The notes below the pieces were generated by a model. That model was given only the letters and a program-made list of their open reading frames with translations, was not told where the DNA came from and made no database searches. This document shows, piece by piece, positions 53,506 to 62,452 of a DNA stretch of 64,000 bases (position 1 is the first letter of the stretch; the number at the start of each line of letters is the position of its first letter). The DNA lies in contig NZ_CP059560.1 of assembly GCF_017894385.1 (NCBI RefSeq), positions 2,418,001 through 2,482,000 of the forward strand, given 5' to 3'. The position numbers and the translations under genes are program-made. Origin of the DNA: Aromatoleum petrolei. GTDB taxonomy: Bacteria > Pseudomonadota > Gammaproteobacteria > Burkholderiales > Rhodocyclaceae.

Positions 53506-54606
53506 ATGAACGAACTCGCACTGGCCGTTCCCTGGCTGGGCAAACGCAACCCGCAGGCCGCGCGCTGGCTCGTGATCGCGATCGCGATCGGCGCGCCACT
53601 GGTAGCGATGATGTTCGGCCGCACCTGGGTGCGCGTGCTGGACTTCGCGCTGCTGTACATCCTGCTGGCGCTGGGCCTGAACCTCGTCGTCGGCTTCGCC
53701 GGCCTGCTGGACCTGGGCTACATCGCGTTCTACGCGGTCGGCGCCTACACGGCGGCCTTCCTCGCGTCGCCGCACTTCGACCTGCACATGCCGATCTGGA
53801 TCGTGCTGCCGCTGGCAGCCTTCTTCGCGGCGATGGCGGGCATCACGCTGGGCTTCCCGGTCTTGCGATTGCGAGGAGACTACCTGGCGATCGTCACACT
53901 GGGTTTCGGCGAGATCGTGCGCATCTTCATGAACAACCTGAACTACCCGATCAACATCACGAACGGGCCGCAGGGGATCAACTCACTCGACCCGATCATG
54001 CTGTTCGGCTGGGACCTGTCGCGCAATCTCCAGGTGACCGAGGAACTCGCAGTCAACTCGTTGTTCCTCTATTACTACTTCTTCCTCGCGTGCGTGGTCG
54101 GCTCGATCATCTTCATCCAGCGCCTGCAGATCTCGCGCGTGGGCCGCGCATGGGCCGCGATGCGCGACGACGAGCTCGCCGCCAAGGCAATCGGCATCAA
54201 CACGCGCAACATGAAGCTGCTGGCGTTTTCCCTCGGCGCGACCTTTGGCGGCGTGTCGGGCGTGCTGTTTGGAACCTTCCAGGGATTCGTCTCGCCCGAA
54301 TCGTTCTCGCTGATGGAGTCGATTGCGGTGCTGACGATGGTGGTGTTCGGCGGCATGGGCAACATCGCCGGCGCGATCGTCGGCGCGATTATCCTCTCCG
54401 CCCTGCCCGAAATCCTCCGTCACCTCGCCGTGCCGGTGCAGCAGGCCGTGTTCGGCCACGTGCTGCTCGACCCCGAAGTGCTCCGCATGCTGCTGCTGTC
54501 GCTCGCGATGATCCTGATGATGCTGCTCCGCCCGGCCGGGCTGATCCCGGCCAACGCCAAGTATTCCCACATCCGCCACCTGAAGGCCAAGGGGGTGACC
54601 GAATGA
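53506..54606 (+). CDS. livM: Branched-chain amino acid ABC transporter permease LivM
   Basis: A 366-residue inner-membrane permease with an N-terminal extension before the core. Signatures: LNLVVGFAGLLDLGYIAFYA, RLRGDYLAIVTLGFGEIVRI, and the docking loop SIAVLTMVVFGGMGNIAGAI. It pairs with LivH. A GGGAGTGAC box precedes the ATG. The stop overlaps the livG start by ATGA. Confidence 0.95.
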   Translation: MNELALAVPWLGKRNPQAARWLVIAIAIGAPLVAMMFGRTWVRVLDFALLYILLALGLNLVVGFAGLLDLGYIAFYAVGAYTAAFLASPHFDLHMPIWIVLPLAAFFAAMAGITLGFPVLRLRGDYLAIVTLGFGEIVRIFMNNLNYPINITNGPQGINSLDPIMLFGWDLSRNLQVTEELAVNSLFLYYYFFLACVVGSIIFIQRLQISRVGRAWAAMRDDELAAKAIGINTRNMKLLAFSLGATFGGVSGVLFGTFQGFVSPESFSLMESIAVLTMVVFGGMGNIAGAIVGAIILSALPEILRHLAVPVQQAVFGHVLLDPEVLRMLLLSLAMILMMLLRPAGLIPANAKYSHIRHLKAKGVTE

Positions 54607-55379
54607 TCACGCTCCTCGAAGCCCGCAACATCGGCAAGCGCTTCGGCGGCCTGCAGGCGCTCTCCGACGTGTCGCTGACGATCCGCAAGGGCGAGGTGTA
54701 TGGCCTCATCGGCCCGAACGGTGCCGGCAAGACCACCTTCTTCAACGTGCTCACGGGCGCCTACACGCCGGACGGGGGCGAGTTCGTGTTCAACGGCACG
54801 GTGCTGCCCTCGGGCAAGCCGCACCTGGTGGTGGCACAGGGCATCGCGCGCACCTTCCAGAACATCCGCCTGTTCCGCGAGCTGACCGCACTCGAGAACG
54901 TGATGGCCGGCCACCACATCCGCACCACGGCGGGCGTATGGGGCATCCTCACGCAGAACCGGCACACGGTGGAGGAGGAACGCCTCACCACCGAGCGCGC
55001 CTACGAGTTGCTCAAGTACGTGGGGATCGAACGCTTCGCCACCGCGACCGCGAAGAACCTCTCCTACGGCGACCAACGCCGTCTCGAGATCGCTCGTGCA
55101 CTGGCGACCGAGCCGCAGCTGCTGGCCCTCGACGAGCCCGCCGCGGGCATGAATGCGACCGAGACCGTACAGCTCAAGAGCCTCATCGAGCAGATTCGCG
55201 GCGACGGCATCACGGTGCTGCTGATCGAGCACGACGTGAAGCTCGTGATGGGACTGTGCGACCGCATCGCGGTGCTCGACTTCGGACGCAAGATCGCCGA
55301 GGACGTCCCGGCCGAGGTGCAGAAGAACGAAGCCGTGATCGGCGCCTACCTCGGCGGAGGCCACAAGCATGCACACTAA
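54603..55379 (+). CDS. livG: Branched-chain amino acid ABC transporter ATPase LivG
   Basis: A 258-residue cytoplasmic ATPase. Walker A is GPNGAGKTTFFNVLTG (~36), the Q loop lies in TFQNIRLFRELTALENVMAG, the signature is NLSYGDQRRLEIARAL (~155), Walker B is LLALDEPAAGMN, and the switch histidine is in VLLIEHDVKLVM. The insert between Q loop and signature is typical of LivG. It begins on the livM stop (ATGA) and overlaps livF by 11 bases. Confidence 0.96.
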   Translation: MITLLEARNIGKRFGGLQALSDVSLTIRKGEVYGLIGPNGAGKTTFFNVLTGAYTPDGGEFVFNGTVLPSGKPHLVVAQGIARTFQNIRLFRELTALENVMAGHHIRTTAGVWGILTQNRHTVEEERLTTERAYELLKYVGIERFATATAKNLSYGDQRRLEIARALATEPQLLALDEPAAGMNATETVQLKSLIEQIRGDGITVLLIEHDVKLVMGLCDRIAVLDFGRKIAEDVPAEVQKNEAVIGAYLGGGHKHAH

Positions 55380-56106
55380 TCCCAACGCCCCTCTGCTCCA
55401 GCTCTCCGGCATGGAAGTCGCCTACGGCGGCATCAAGGCCGTGAAGGGCATCGACCTGGAACTGTACCGCGGCGAGCTCGTGAGCCTGATCGGTGCGAAT
55501 GGCGCGGGCAAGACCACCACGCTCAACGCCATCGCCGGCAGCCTGAAGATCGCCGGCGGCGAGATCCTGTACGAGGGCGACAAGGTGCATGTGCTGCCGG
55601 CGCACAAGCGCCTGCGCCGCGGCATCGCGCTCGTGCCGGAAGGGCGCGGCATCTTCACGCGCCTCACGGTCGAAGAGAACCTGCGCATGGGCGCCTACAC
55701 GCGCAACGACACGGCCGCCATCGAGCAGGATCTGGAGCGCGTGTATACGATGCTGCCGCGCGTGAAGGAACGCCTCGCACAGGTGGCCGGCACGCTGTCG
55801 GGCGGCGAGCAGCAGATGGTCGCGATCGGCCGCGCGCTGCTGTCGCGCCCCAAGCTGCTGCTGCTCGACGAACCGTCGATGGGCCTCGCGCCGCTGGTGG
55901 TGGAAAAGATCTTCGAAGTCGTGCAATCGGTCGCCAAGGAAGGCGTGACGATCCTGCTCGTGGAGCAGAACGCCAACCTGGCGCTGGAGTTCTCGCAGCG
56001 CGCCTACGTGATGGAGTCGGGCAAGATCACGCTCACCGGCTCGGGGGCGGAGCTGCTGACTAATCCCAAGGTGCGCGCCGCCTATCTGGGCGAAGAAGCG
56101 GCCTGA
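55369..56106 (+). CDS. livF: Branched-chain amino acid ABC transporter ATPase LivF
   Basis: A 245-residue cytoplasmic ATPase, partner of LivG. Walker A GANGAGKTTTLNAIAG, VPEGRGIFTRLTVEENLRMG, signature LSGGEQQMVAIGRALL, Walker B LLLLDEPSMGLAP, and VEQNANLALEFSQRAYVME, where Gln-Asn follow the switch region, as is usual in LivF. It is the last gene of the liv locus; a strong bidirectional terminator follows within 20 bases. Confidence 0.96.
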   Translation: MHTNPNAPLLQLSGMEVAYGGIKAVKGIDLELYRGELVSLIGANGAGKTTTLNAIAGSLKIAGGEILYEGDKVHVLPAHKRLRRGIALVPEGRGIFTRLTVEENLRMGAYTRNDTAAIEQDLERVYTMLPRVKERLAQVAGTLSGGEQQMVAIGRALLSRPKLLLLDEPSMGLAPLVVEKIFEVVQSVAKEGVTILLVEQNANLALEFSQRAYVMESGKITLTGSGAELLTNPKVRAAYLGEEAA

Positions 56107-56126
56107 CGCAGCCGACTCTCGCACAA

Positions 56127-56167
56127 TGAAAACGGGCGCCGAGCGAAGAACTCGGCGCCCGTTTTCA
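56127..56167. terminator. Bidirectional terminator at the liv / U32-cluster boundary
   Basis: A perfect 17-base inverted repeat (arms 56127-56143 and 56151-56167) containing GGGCGCCGAG/CTCGGCGCCC flanked by AAAA on the left and TTTT on the right. It can end the liv transcript on the plus strand and the 64-56 kb cluster on the minus strand. Confidence 0.9.
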
Positions 56168-56253
56168 TTTCCGGACCCGAAGGCCGATTCCGCTCACTGT
56201 GCTGCGACGAGCGTGAAGACGTCGGCGCACGCGTGACTTGCACGACGCAGCGT

Positions 56254-57099
56254 TCAGGGTCGGAAGGAACGTACCTGCGAGCGCTGTTCCCCCAGGCCCG
56301 CAATAGCGAGTTGCATCGTCTGTCCGGGCCGCAGGAAGCGCGGCGGCGATTGCAGGAAGCCGCTGCCGGGCGGCGTGCCGGTGAGGAGGATGTCGCCGAC
56401 GTGCAGGGTCATGTAGCGGCTGGCGCAGGCGACGAGTTCGGCGCAGGTGAACAGCATGTCGGCGGTGTTCGCGGCCTGCATCGTCTTGCCGTCGAGGGTG
56501 AGCTTCAGATCGAGCGCCTGCGGGTCGGGGATCTCGTCATGGGTGACGAGCCAGGGGCCCAGCGGGCAGAAGGTGTCGCAGCTCTTGCCCTTGTCCCAGG
56601 TGGGTCCGCGCTCGAACTGGAAAGCGCGTTCGGAGAGATCGTTGGCGATGCAGTAGCCGGCGACGTGGGCGAGCGCGCGTTCGGGCGAGATGCGGCTGGC
56701 GCGGCGGCCGATGACCAGCGCGAGTTCGACTTCCCAGTCGGCGCGCGTGGCGCCGGGCGGCAGGCGCACCGGGTCGCGCGCGCCGCACAGCGAGGACGGG
56801 GCTTTCAGGAACAGGATGGGCTCGTCGGGCAGGGGGTAGCCGGCGGCGACGTGGGCGCGGTAGTTCAGGCCTGCAGCGACGATCTTGCCGACCCCGGTGA
56901 CGGGCACGCCCAGACGCGGGCGGCCCGGTACCGCGGGAAGGGTCCGCGGGTCGAGGCCGCGCAGCGCGCGGAGCTTTGCGGGCGCGAGGGCGGAGGCGTC
57001 GACGTCCGCGACGTGGGCGGAGAGATCGCGCAGCACGCCGTTTCCGTCGATCAGCCCCGGACGTTCGCGGCCGCGCGGGCCGTAGCGGACGAGCTTCAT
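56254..57099 (-). CDS. Fumarylacetoacetate-hydrolase-family protein
   Basis: A 281-residue cytosolic metal-dependent hydrolase or decarboxylase. Visible: VGKIVAAGLNYRAHVAAGYP (start of the catalytic domain, ~70), WEVELALVIG with two metal-binding glutamates, NDLSERAFQ, SCDTFCPLGPWLVTHDE and VGDILLTGTPPGSGF. This is the FAH family that also covers 2-hydroxyhepta-2,4-dienedioate isomerase and 2,4-diketo-3-deoxy-L-fuconate hydrolase, so the substrate cannot be named. It is the last gene of the minus-strand cluster, five bases after the SDR gene. It is far from maiA (43 kb), so it need not act with it. Confidence 0.88.
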   Translation of the reverse strand: MKLVRYGPRGRERPGLIDGNGVLRDLSAHVADVDASALAPAKLRALRGLDPRTLPAVPGRPRLGVPVTGVGKIVAAGLNYRAHVAAGYPLPDEPILFLKAPSSLCGARDPVRLPPGATRADWEVELALVIGRRASRISPERALAHVAGYCIANDLSERAFQFERGPTWDKGKSCDTFCPLGPWLVTHDEIPDPQALDLKLTLDGKTMQAANTADMLFTCAELVACASRYMTLHVGDILLTGTPPGSGFLQSPPRFLRPGQTMQLAIAGLGEQRSQVRSFRP

Positions 57100-57104
57100 G
57101 CGCC

Positions 57105-57959
57105 TCAGCCCGGCCAGGTGTGGCTGCCGCCAGCGTTCATCGCGAGGTTGCCGCCATCGACGGGCAGCAGCACGCCATTCACGGCGCGCGCGGCATCCGA
57201 TGCGAGGAAGATCGCCGGACCGACGTAATCCTCGGGTTCGAGCAGGCGTCCCTGCGGCAGCCCGGCGAGGATGCGCGGCAGCACCTGGTCGCGGAAGCGC
57301 GGGTTGTCGAGATGGCCACGCAGGCCAGGGGTGAGGGTCTGCGCCGGGAGGATCGCATTCACGCGGATGCCGGCGCCGGCGTATTCGACCGCGAGCTCGC
57401 GCGTCATCTGGTGCACCGCCGCCTTGGTGCAGCCGTAGGGCAGTGCGCCGCGGCCGAGGGCGCTTTCGCCCGCGTTGGAGCCGATGTTGATGATGCTGCC
57501 CTGCCCTACCAGCAGCATGCGGCGCAACGCGGCCTGGCAGCAGCGGAAGTAGCCGCTGAGGTTCACGGCGAGCATGCGCTCCCAGTCGACGGGGGCCAGC
57601 TCGTGCGGACGCACGCGCGCGGGAAAGACGAAGGGGACGTTGACGAGAATGTCGAGGCGGCCGATGTCCTCGTCGATCGCGGCGAACAGCGCCTCGACGG
57701 CCTCCGCGTCGGCGATGTCCACGACGCGCGCGAGCGGCGCGGGCCCGATCGCGGCAAGTTCCCGTGCAGTCTGCGCGAGGCCGTCGGCATCGATGTCCGC
57801 GATTGCGACGCGGGCGCCGGCGCGCGCGAAGCCCAGCGCGAGCGCATGGCCGATGCCGCCGTTGGCACCGGCACCGGTAACCAGCGCGACGCGGCCGTCG
57901 AGGTCAAACCGCGGCGAACTGTTCGGTAACGTGGGCGACGGAGTCGCAGTGGGATTCAT
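57105..57959 (-). CDS. Short-chain dehydrogenase/reductase
   Basis: A 284-residue NAD(P)-dependent oxidoreductase of classical SDR type: ALVTGAGANGGIGHALALGF (cofactor, ~30), NVPFVFPARVRPHELAP where the usual NNAG is replaced by NVPF, IINIGSNAGESALG (catalytic Ser), YGCTKAAVHQMTRELA (YxxxK) and the C-terminal VNGVLLPVDGGNLAM. An acidic residue after the second strand (VAIADIDADG) suggests NAD. The ATG at 57957-57959 lies inside the preceding gene, overlapping it by 56 bases; longer readings are not conserved. SDR plus FAH pairs also occur in sugar-acid oxidation. Confidence 0.88.
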   Translation of the reverse strand: MNPTATPSPTLPNSSPRFDLDGRVALVTGAGANGGIGHALALGFARAGARVAIADIDADGLAQTARELAAIGPAPLARVVDIADAEAVEALFAAIDEDIGRLDILVNVPFVFPARVRPHELAPVDWERMLAVNLSGYFRCCQAALRRMLLVGQGSIINIGSNAGESALGRGALPYGCTKAAVHQMTRELAVEYAGAGIRVNAILPAQTLTPGLRGHLDNPRFRDQVLPRILAGLPQGRLLEPEDYVGPAIFLASDAARAVNGVLLPVDGGNLAMNAGGSHTWPG

Positions 57960-60531
57960 CGCTGTACCTTCCGGTGGAGGATTCGAGCAGGGCGACGCGG
58001 CCGCTGGCGCCGTCGAGGACGACGCGCGCGCCGTCGGCAATCAGGCGCGTCGCGTCGGGCAGCGCGACCGCGGGGATGCCGGCTTCGCGCGCTTGGCAGG
58101 CGCTGTGGGCAAGAAGGCCGCCGATTTCGACGACAAGTCCCGCGACGATGCGGAAGAGCGGCGTCACGCCGAGGTTGGCGGCGCGCAGGATGAGGATCTC
58201 GTCGCCGCGCCAGCCCTCCGCCGGCACGGGCTCGCCGGGCGCGAAGACGCGCGCGACGCCGCACACCTTGCCCGCCGACAGCGGCGTACCGCTCCAGGCG
58301 TTCGCCTCCTCCGCGTCCCCGGCGCCTGCGGCCGGCACGCCGATGGCATCGAGGCGCGAGCCGAACACGACGGCCGGAACACAGTGGAGGCGTGCGGCGA
58401 GACGGGCCAGCGCATGCTCGGCGGCACGACGCTCGGCGCGCCGGCGCAAGGCCGAGGGGTCGCGCAGCGCGGCAGGCAGTTCGCGCGAGTGGAGGTGGAA
58501 AATCAGTCCGTCGGGCCAGCCGAGGTGCGCCCCGAGGCGCAATGCGGCGTGGCGGATCAGCGCATGGACCGCCGTGTAGTGGTGCTTGATCGTCTCGCGC
58601 AGCGGCAGGAAATGCTGCGCCAAGGCGAGTGCCTCGAAGAGCGTCGCGCGCGCGGCATCGTCGACGCCGGCGGCGGCCAGCCGCCGTGCGAGCTCTGCTT
58701 CGGCCGTGCGGCGCGCTGCCTGCTGGTGCACAAACTCCGCCGCGGGCCGGCGGCCGCTCGCGCGCAGGTTCGCGAGCAGCTCGTCGAGGCGGCCGGGATT
58801 CTCGGCCAGGCGCGGCTCGGCGAGTTCGAGTTCGTTGTCGGCGCAGTGGCCGTAGGCCGCGAGGTAGTCCGCACGGCTGCGGCGCCCCTCGGCAACCTCT
58901 TCCAGCCACAGCCCCTGGCACGTGATCAGGCTGCCGGGCAGGCCGGACAGCAGACGCGCGCACAAGGCCTCGCCGTCCGGGCCGAGCAGGGTTTCGAGCG
59001 TGCGGCGGACCTCGGTCGCGAAGTGGAAGCCGAGCCGCGCCGCGATCACGAACTCGACGCAGGGCCCGGTGCGCAGGAAGCGCACGAGGCTGGACACCGT
59101 CACGACCAGCCGGCGCGGGTCGCCCGACGCAACGGCTCGTTCGAGTGCGTCCGGCACGGCGAGTTTCGGCGCGACCTGCGATTCGTAGCGGGCGCGGTAA
59201 GAGTGAGCCGCGACGCGTATGCCATGCTCGAAGCGATTCCGTGCGGCCGCGGCCGAAGCCTCGAGCGGAAGCCGGCCATACAGGCGCACTTCGGGGTAGT
59301 TCGCGAGCGAGGGGTCGGCTGCGATGCGATCGAGATAGCAGTCGACCGCCGGCTCCATGCCGTCGCCGAATGTCGCCGCATCGACTTCGAGGTTGAAGCA
59401 GAGCTGTCCGGCCACCAGCTCGTACAGGTGATCGACGCAGCGCGCATCGAAGCGGTAGCCAAGGCGGCGGCGCCCGGTGACGATCGCGCCGCGGCGGCCG
59501 GCGAAGATGTCGCGGAACAGGCCGAAGCTCATGGCGGTCGGGGTCGGCAGCAGTTCGCCGACGTTACCATTGCTGAGCACGAGCTGGCTGCCCTGCAGGA
59601 GGCCTCGCCGGCGCAGGTCGGCGAACTTGCGCGCGAGGCGCCGCCGCTCACCGGCGAGATAATTCTCCAGACCGCCCCCGCCTACCGTATTCGCAGCGAC
59701 GAGCGGACGCGCCTGCAGCAGCCACACGCCGCACAGGTCGACGGCGAACTCGACATCCTGCGGCCCGCCGAAGAAGGCTTCGGCGCGCAGCGCGAGCAGG
59801 GCGACTTCGCGCGCCTCGGCGGGCGTCAGGCAGGCGGCGCGGGCGCGCTGCGGGCGCACCGCATGCGTACCGTCGACGGCGAGTGCCTCGCACTTGTGAC
59901 CGATGCGCCGACTCAGCAGGCGGCCGGCGTGGGACAGCACGAAGCTGTCGCCGGCGTGCCGGCCCGCGGCGAGCGGTTCCGCCAGCCCCCATACCGCATC
60001 GACATGGACCTCGCGGCGCTTCGGGTCGAGCGGCGCGCGCGTGTAGGCGATGCCGGCGGCGACGGCCGGCACGAGGCGCTGCACGAGCACCGCCAGCGCC
60101 GCATCGGCGTGACCCAGCCGGGCGCGGTACTCGGCGGCAGCCGGGTCCGCCCACGACGCAATGCAGCGTTCCAGCGCGACGAGCAACGCTGCCTCGCCGT
60201 GCACGCCCAGTTCGGTGGCGTAGACGCCAGCATAGCTCGCGCCCTCGCCGTCTTCCTCGATCGCCGAGCTGCGCACCGCGACGCGCCCGCCGAGTTCGCG
60301 ATAGGCCGCCAGCAGTGCGGCGCGCACGGCCTCGCGCCCTTCCCCGCCCGCTCGCCAGACCGCGATCGCCGCCGCGGTGACGCAGAAGCCGGGACTCACC
60401 GGGAAGCCCGCGGTGAGCAACAGACCCTGGCGCAGCGCCTTGTAGCCCACGGCGCGGGCGTCGGCCGGCGTGAGCGCGGCAAGGTCGCGGATCCAGGCGG
60501 ACGCCGGCGGGGCGCCCTCCTCCCTACTCAC
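57904..60531 (-). CDS. PEP synthase / rifampin-phosphotransferase-like dikinase
   Basis: An 875-residue protein with the three-part layout of PEP-utilising dikinases. An N-terminal ATP-binding domain (~20-290) contains RVAVRSSAIEEDGEGASYAG and EFAVDLCGVWLLQARPL. A large middle domain (~300-700) has no strong family signature. A C-terminal swivelling domain holds the phospho-histidine in GGLLAHSACQAREAGIPAVA (His about 809). Size and order resemble rifampin phosphotransferase more than PpsA, which has a PEP/pyruvate barrel after the histidine domain. It may phosphorylate or activate the small molecule handled by its neighbours. Starts with GTG overlapping the U32 gene stop (GTGA). Confidence 0.82.
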   Translation of the reverse strand: MSREEGAPPASAWIRDLAALTPADARAVGYKALRQGLLLTAGFPVSPGFCVTAAAIAVWRAGGEGREAVRAALLAAYRELGGRVAVRSSAIEEDGEGASYAGVYATELGVHGEAALLVALERCIASWADPAAAEYRARLGHADAALAVLVQRLVPAVAAGIAYTRAPLDPKRREVHVDAVWGLAEPLAAGRHAGDSFVLSHAGRLLSRRIGHKCEALAVDGTHAVRPQRARAACLTPAEAREVALLALRAEAFFGGPQDVEFAVDLCGVWLLQARPLVAANTVGGGGLENYLAGERRRLARKFADLRRRGLLQGSQLVLSNGNVGELLPTPTAMSFGLFRDIFAGRRGAIVTGRRRLGYRFDARCVDHLYELVAGQLCFNLEVDAATFGDGMEPAVDCYLDRIAADPSLANYPEVRLYGRLPLEASAAAARNRFEHGIRVAAHSYRARYESQVAPKLAVPDALERAVASGDPRRLVVTVSSLVRFLRTGPCVEFVIAARLGFHFATEVRRTLETLLGPDGEALCARLLSGLPGSLITCQGLWLEEVAEGRRSRADYLAAYGHCADNELELAEPRLAENPGRLDELLANLRASGRRPAAEFVHQQAARRTAEAELARRLAAAGVDDAARATLFEALALAQHFLPLRETIKHHYTAVHALIRHAALRLGAHLGWPDGLIFHLHSRELPAALRDPSALRRRAERRAAEHALARLAARLHCVPAVVFGSRLDAIGVPAAGAGDAEEANAWSGTPLSAGKVCGVARVFAPGEPVPAEGWRGDEILILRAANLGVTPLFRIVAGLVVEIGGLLAHSACQAREAGIPAVALPDATRLIADGARVVLDGASGRVALLESSTGRYSDESHCDSVAHVTEQFAAV

Positions 60532-61508
60532 GCTGCGACTCCGGCGTGGAGCGCGCGGCCGGCCCGCTCCGCGCCGCGGATGCGGGAGTCGTCGCGGTTG
60601 TCGCGCTCGCCGCTCCAGCGGTCCTTGAGTTCCAGCCATTCCGGCGCGAAGCTTTCGATGCGTTCGCCGCGCAGGGCCGCATCGAGCACGCGTCGGTAGA
60701 AGGCGACGATGTCGGCGACGAGCGGCGCGGAGCGTTCGCGCCCCGGAATCTTGAAGCGCTCGACGCCCATCGCGACGTATTCCGGCACTTCCCACAGCAG
60801 CAGCTCCGGACTGCTCTTCAGACGCGGCGAATCGGGATGCTGGCGTTCGCCGGCGGTGAGCGACCATTCGCCGCGACAGATGCGGTAGCAGCTGCCGCCA
60901 CGCGCCGCCGAGCCGAGGTAGAGGTCCTTGTCGTCGTCGCCGCGCACGTGCTTGACGTGGAAGTAGCTGCTCGAATAGCAGCGCCCCGGGCAGATGCGCC
61001 CGCGATGCGGGTTCTGGAAGAGGAAGGCTTCGAGCTTCATCGGGCTCGCAGCGCGGATCTGCGCGGCCTCGTCCACACCCCAGCGGTAGGGCAGCACGAC
61101 GTAGTCCGCCCCCAGCTCATCGTAGAAACGCACGTCCTCGACGTTGAACACGCCGGCAGTGACGCTGACGTGAATGTCCAGCGCGGGATGCGCGCGGCGC
61201 ACCAGCGGGATCAGGCCGGGGTCGCACACCATCACGCCGGTGACGCCGATCTTCGCGAAGGTCGCGACACGGTCGAGGAAGAGGCCCACCTCGTCGGGCG
61301 CCGGCATCACGTTGATCGCGACGCGCACGTCCTTGCCGTCTCGCGCCGCCTCGGCAGCCAGCTCGGCGATCGCGCCGTCGTCGAGTTCGTCGGTCGCGGG
61401 GCGCCGACTCCAGCCGCGCGGGCCGACGTAGACCGAATCGGCGCCGCGCGCGAGCGACGCGTAAGCCATTTCGAGGCTGCCACCGGGGGCCATCAGGATC
61501 GTCATCAT
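60528..61508 (-). CDS. U32-family protein 1 (probable Fe-S, UbiV/TrhP-like barrel)
   Basis: A 326-residue protein of the U32 'peptidase' family. It opens with APGGSLEMAYASLARGADSV, has DIHVSVTAGVFNVEDVRFYD in the barrel, and four cysteines at about 173, 177, 207 and 211 (RICPGRCYSS and GGSCYRICRGEW) arranged C-x3-C-x29-C-x3-C. Characterised U32 members (UbiU-UbiV, RlhA, TrhP) use such cysteines and take part in hydroxylation without oxygen rather than proteolysis. RFKIPGRERSAPLVADIVAF is the usual U32 C-terminal motif. Starts ATGATG at 61508 or 61505; it overlaps both neighbouring genes by four bases. Confidence 0.88.
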   Translation of the reverse strand: MMTILMAPGGSLEMAYASLARGADSVYVGPRGWSRRPATDELDDGAIAELAAEAARDGKDVRVAINVMPAPDEVGLFLDRVATFAKIGVTGVMVCDPGLIPLVRRAHPALDIHVSVTAGVFNVEDVRFYDELGADYVVLPYRWGVDEAAQIRAASPMKLEAFLFQNPHRGRICPGRCYSSSYFHVKHVRGDDDKDLYLGSAARGGSCYRICRGEWSLTAGERQHPDSPRLKSSPELLLWEVPEYVAMGVERFKIPGRERSAPLVADIVAFYRRVLDAALRGERIESFAPEWLELKDRWSGERDNRDDSRIRGAERAGRALHAGVAA

Positions 61509-62452
61509 TCACCTCGGGAAAGGAGGCCGGCGGCGAGGAGGCCGGCCGGCAGGGCATGTCGGGGAGCGCCGGACGGCGCCATGAGGTCGGCCAGTTCCTG
61601 CAGGCGGTCGGTCATCTGCCGCGCCCACGGAAGGCCGACGCGGGCAAGCCATTTGCGCCGCAACGCGGCGCCCGCCCAGCTCCCCGCGGGCACGCGGGCG
61701 ACGCGCGACCACAGGCCGGCATCCGCGCGCAGGCGGGCCACTGCGGTGGCGGCCGAGCGCGCGAAGCCCTCCACCAGGGCCGGCGCAGAGCACGCCAGCG
61801 CCTCGTGGCAGACGAAGAAGCTCGTCGGCACCAGAGGCCGCGGAACGGGAAAGCTCGCGAGCAGCCCGGCCAGGTCGCAGACCTCGCGGCAGGCACCAGC
61901 CGCGACGAGCGCGGGCACCTGGTGCCAGTACAGCAGCGCCGCGTCGAGCGCGCCGCCACACAAGGCATCATGCAACGCGCTCTTCGAGCCGAGGGCGACG
62001 CAGCTCGACACTTCGGCGGGATCGAAATCGTGGCGCAGCCGGCATGCGGCGCGCAGCAGCAGCCAGTTCTTGTCGTGCGCGTGGACGACGCCGATGCGTT
62101 TGCCTGGCAAATCCGCGAGGCCGCGCAGCACGCCCCCCCGCGGAGCGACGAGGCCGCCGAAGATCGCGCCATACGGGGCGACCGCGACGAGCGGCAGGCC
62201 CGAAGCGCGATGGCGTGCGAGCGACAGCCAATCGGTGTCGGCGAGCTCGACCTCGCCGGCGAGCAGCCGCGCCTCGGTCGCGTGGCGTTCGCCGCGCATG
62301 CGATCGTCGCCCAACTGCAATTCGAGGCGGTAGCCGTTGGCCTCGTCGAGCCCGCAGGCGATGATCGCGCGCATCAGCCAGGCGCCGCTGCCGGTGGCCT
62401 CGAAGGCGGCGCGCAGCGTCGGCAGCGCGTCGTGCGAGAGCTCAGCCGACAT
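61505..62452 (-). CDS. Substrate-binding-protein-like (NMT1/SsuA-type) protein without signal peptide
   Basis: A 315-residue protein with the two-lobed fold of NMT1/THI5/SsuA-like binding proteins: ELADTDWLSLARHRASGLPL, GGVLRGLADLPGKRIGVVHA (the classic inter-lobe DLxGKxIGV) and VSSCVALGSKSALHDALCGG followed by ALLYWHQVPALVAAG. The N terminus (SAELSHDALPTLRAAFEATG) is hydrophilic with no signal peptide or lipobox, and no permease or ATPase is nearby. It therefore probably works in the cytoplasm as a sensor, carrier or enzyme (THI5 itself is a cytosolic enzyme). It overlaps U32 genes on both sides (by 4 and 11 bases). Confidence 0.75.
   Translation of the reverse strand: MSAELSHDALPTLRAAFEATGSGAWLMRAIIACGLDEANGYRLELQLGDDRMRGERHATEARLLAGEVELADTDWLSLARHRASGLPLVAVAPYGAIFGGLVAPRGGVLRGLADLPGKRIGVVHAHDKNWLLLRAACRLRHDFDPAEVSSCVALGSKSALHDALCGGALDAALLYWHQVPALVAAGACREVCDLAGLLASFPVPRPLVPTSFFVCHEALACSAPALVEGFARSAATAVARLRADAGLWSRVARVPAGSWAGAALRRKWLARVGLPWARQMTDRLQELADLMAPSGAPRHALPAGLLAAGLLSRGE

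Noticed and set aside
56254..57099. Fumarylacetoacetase paired with maiA
   Set aside because: It lies 43 kb from maiA in another operon and the family has many substrates.
57574..60699. A 1041-residue plus-strand open frame opposite the dikinase
   Set aside because: Shadow composition; the minus-strand protein has clear ATP-binding and phospho-histidine motifs.
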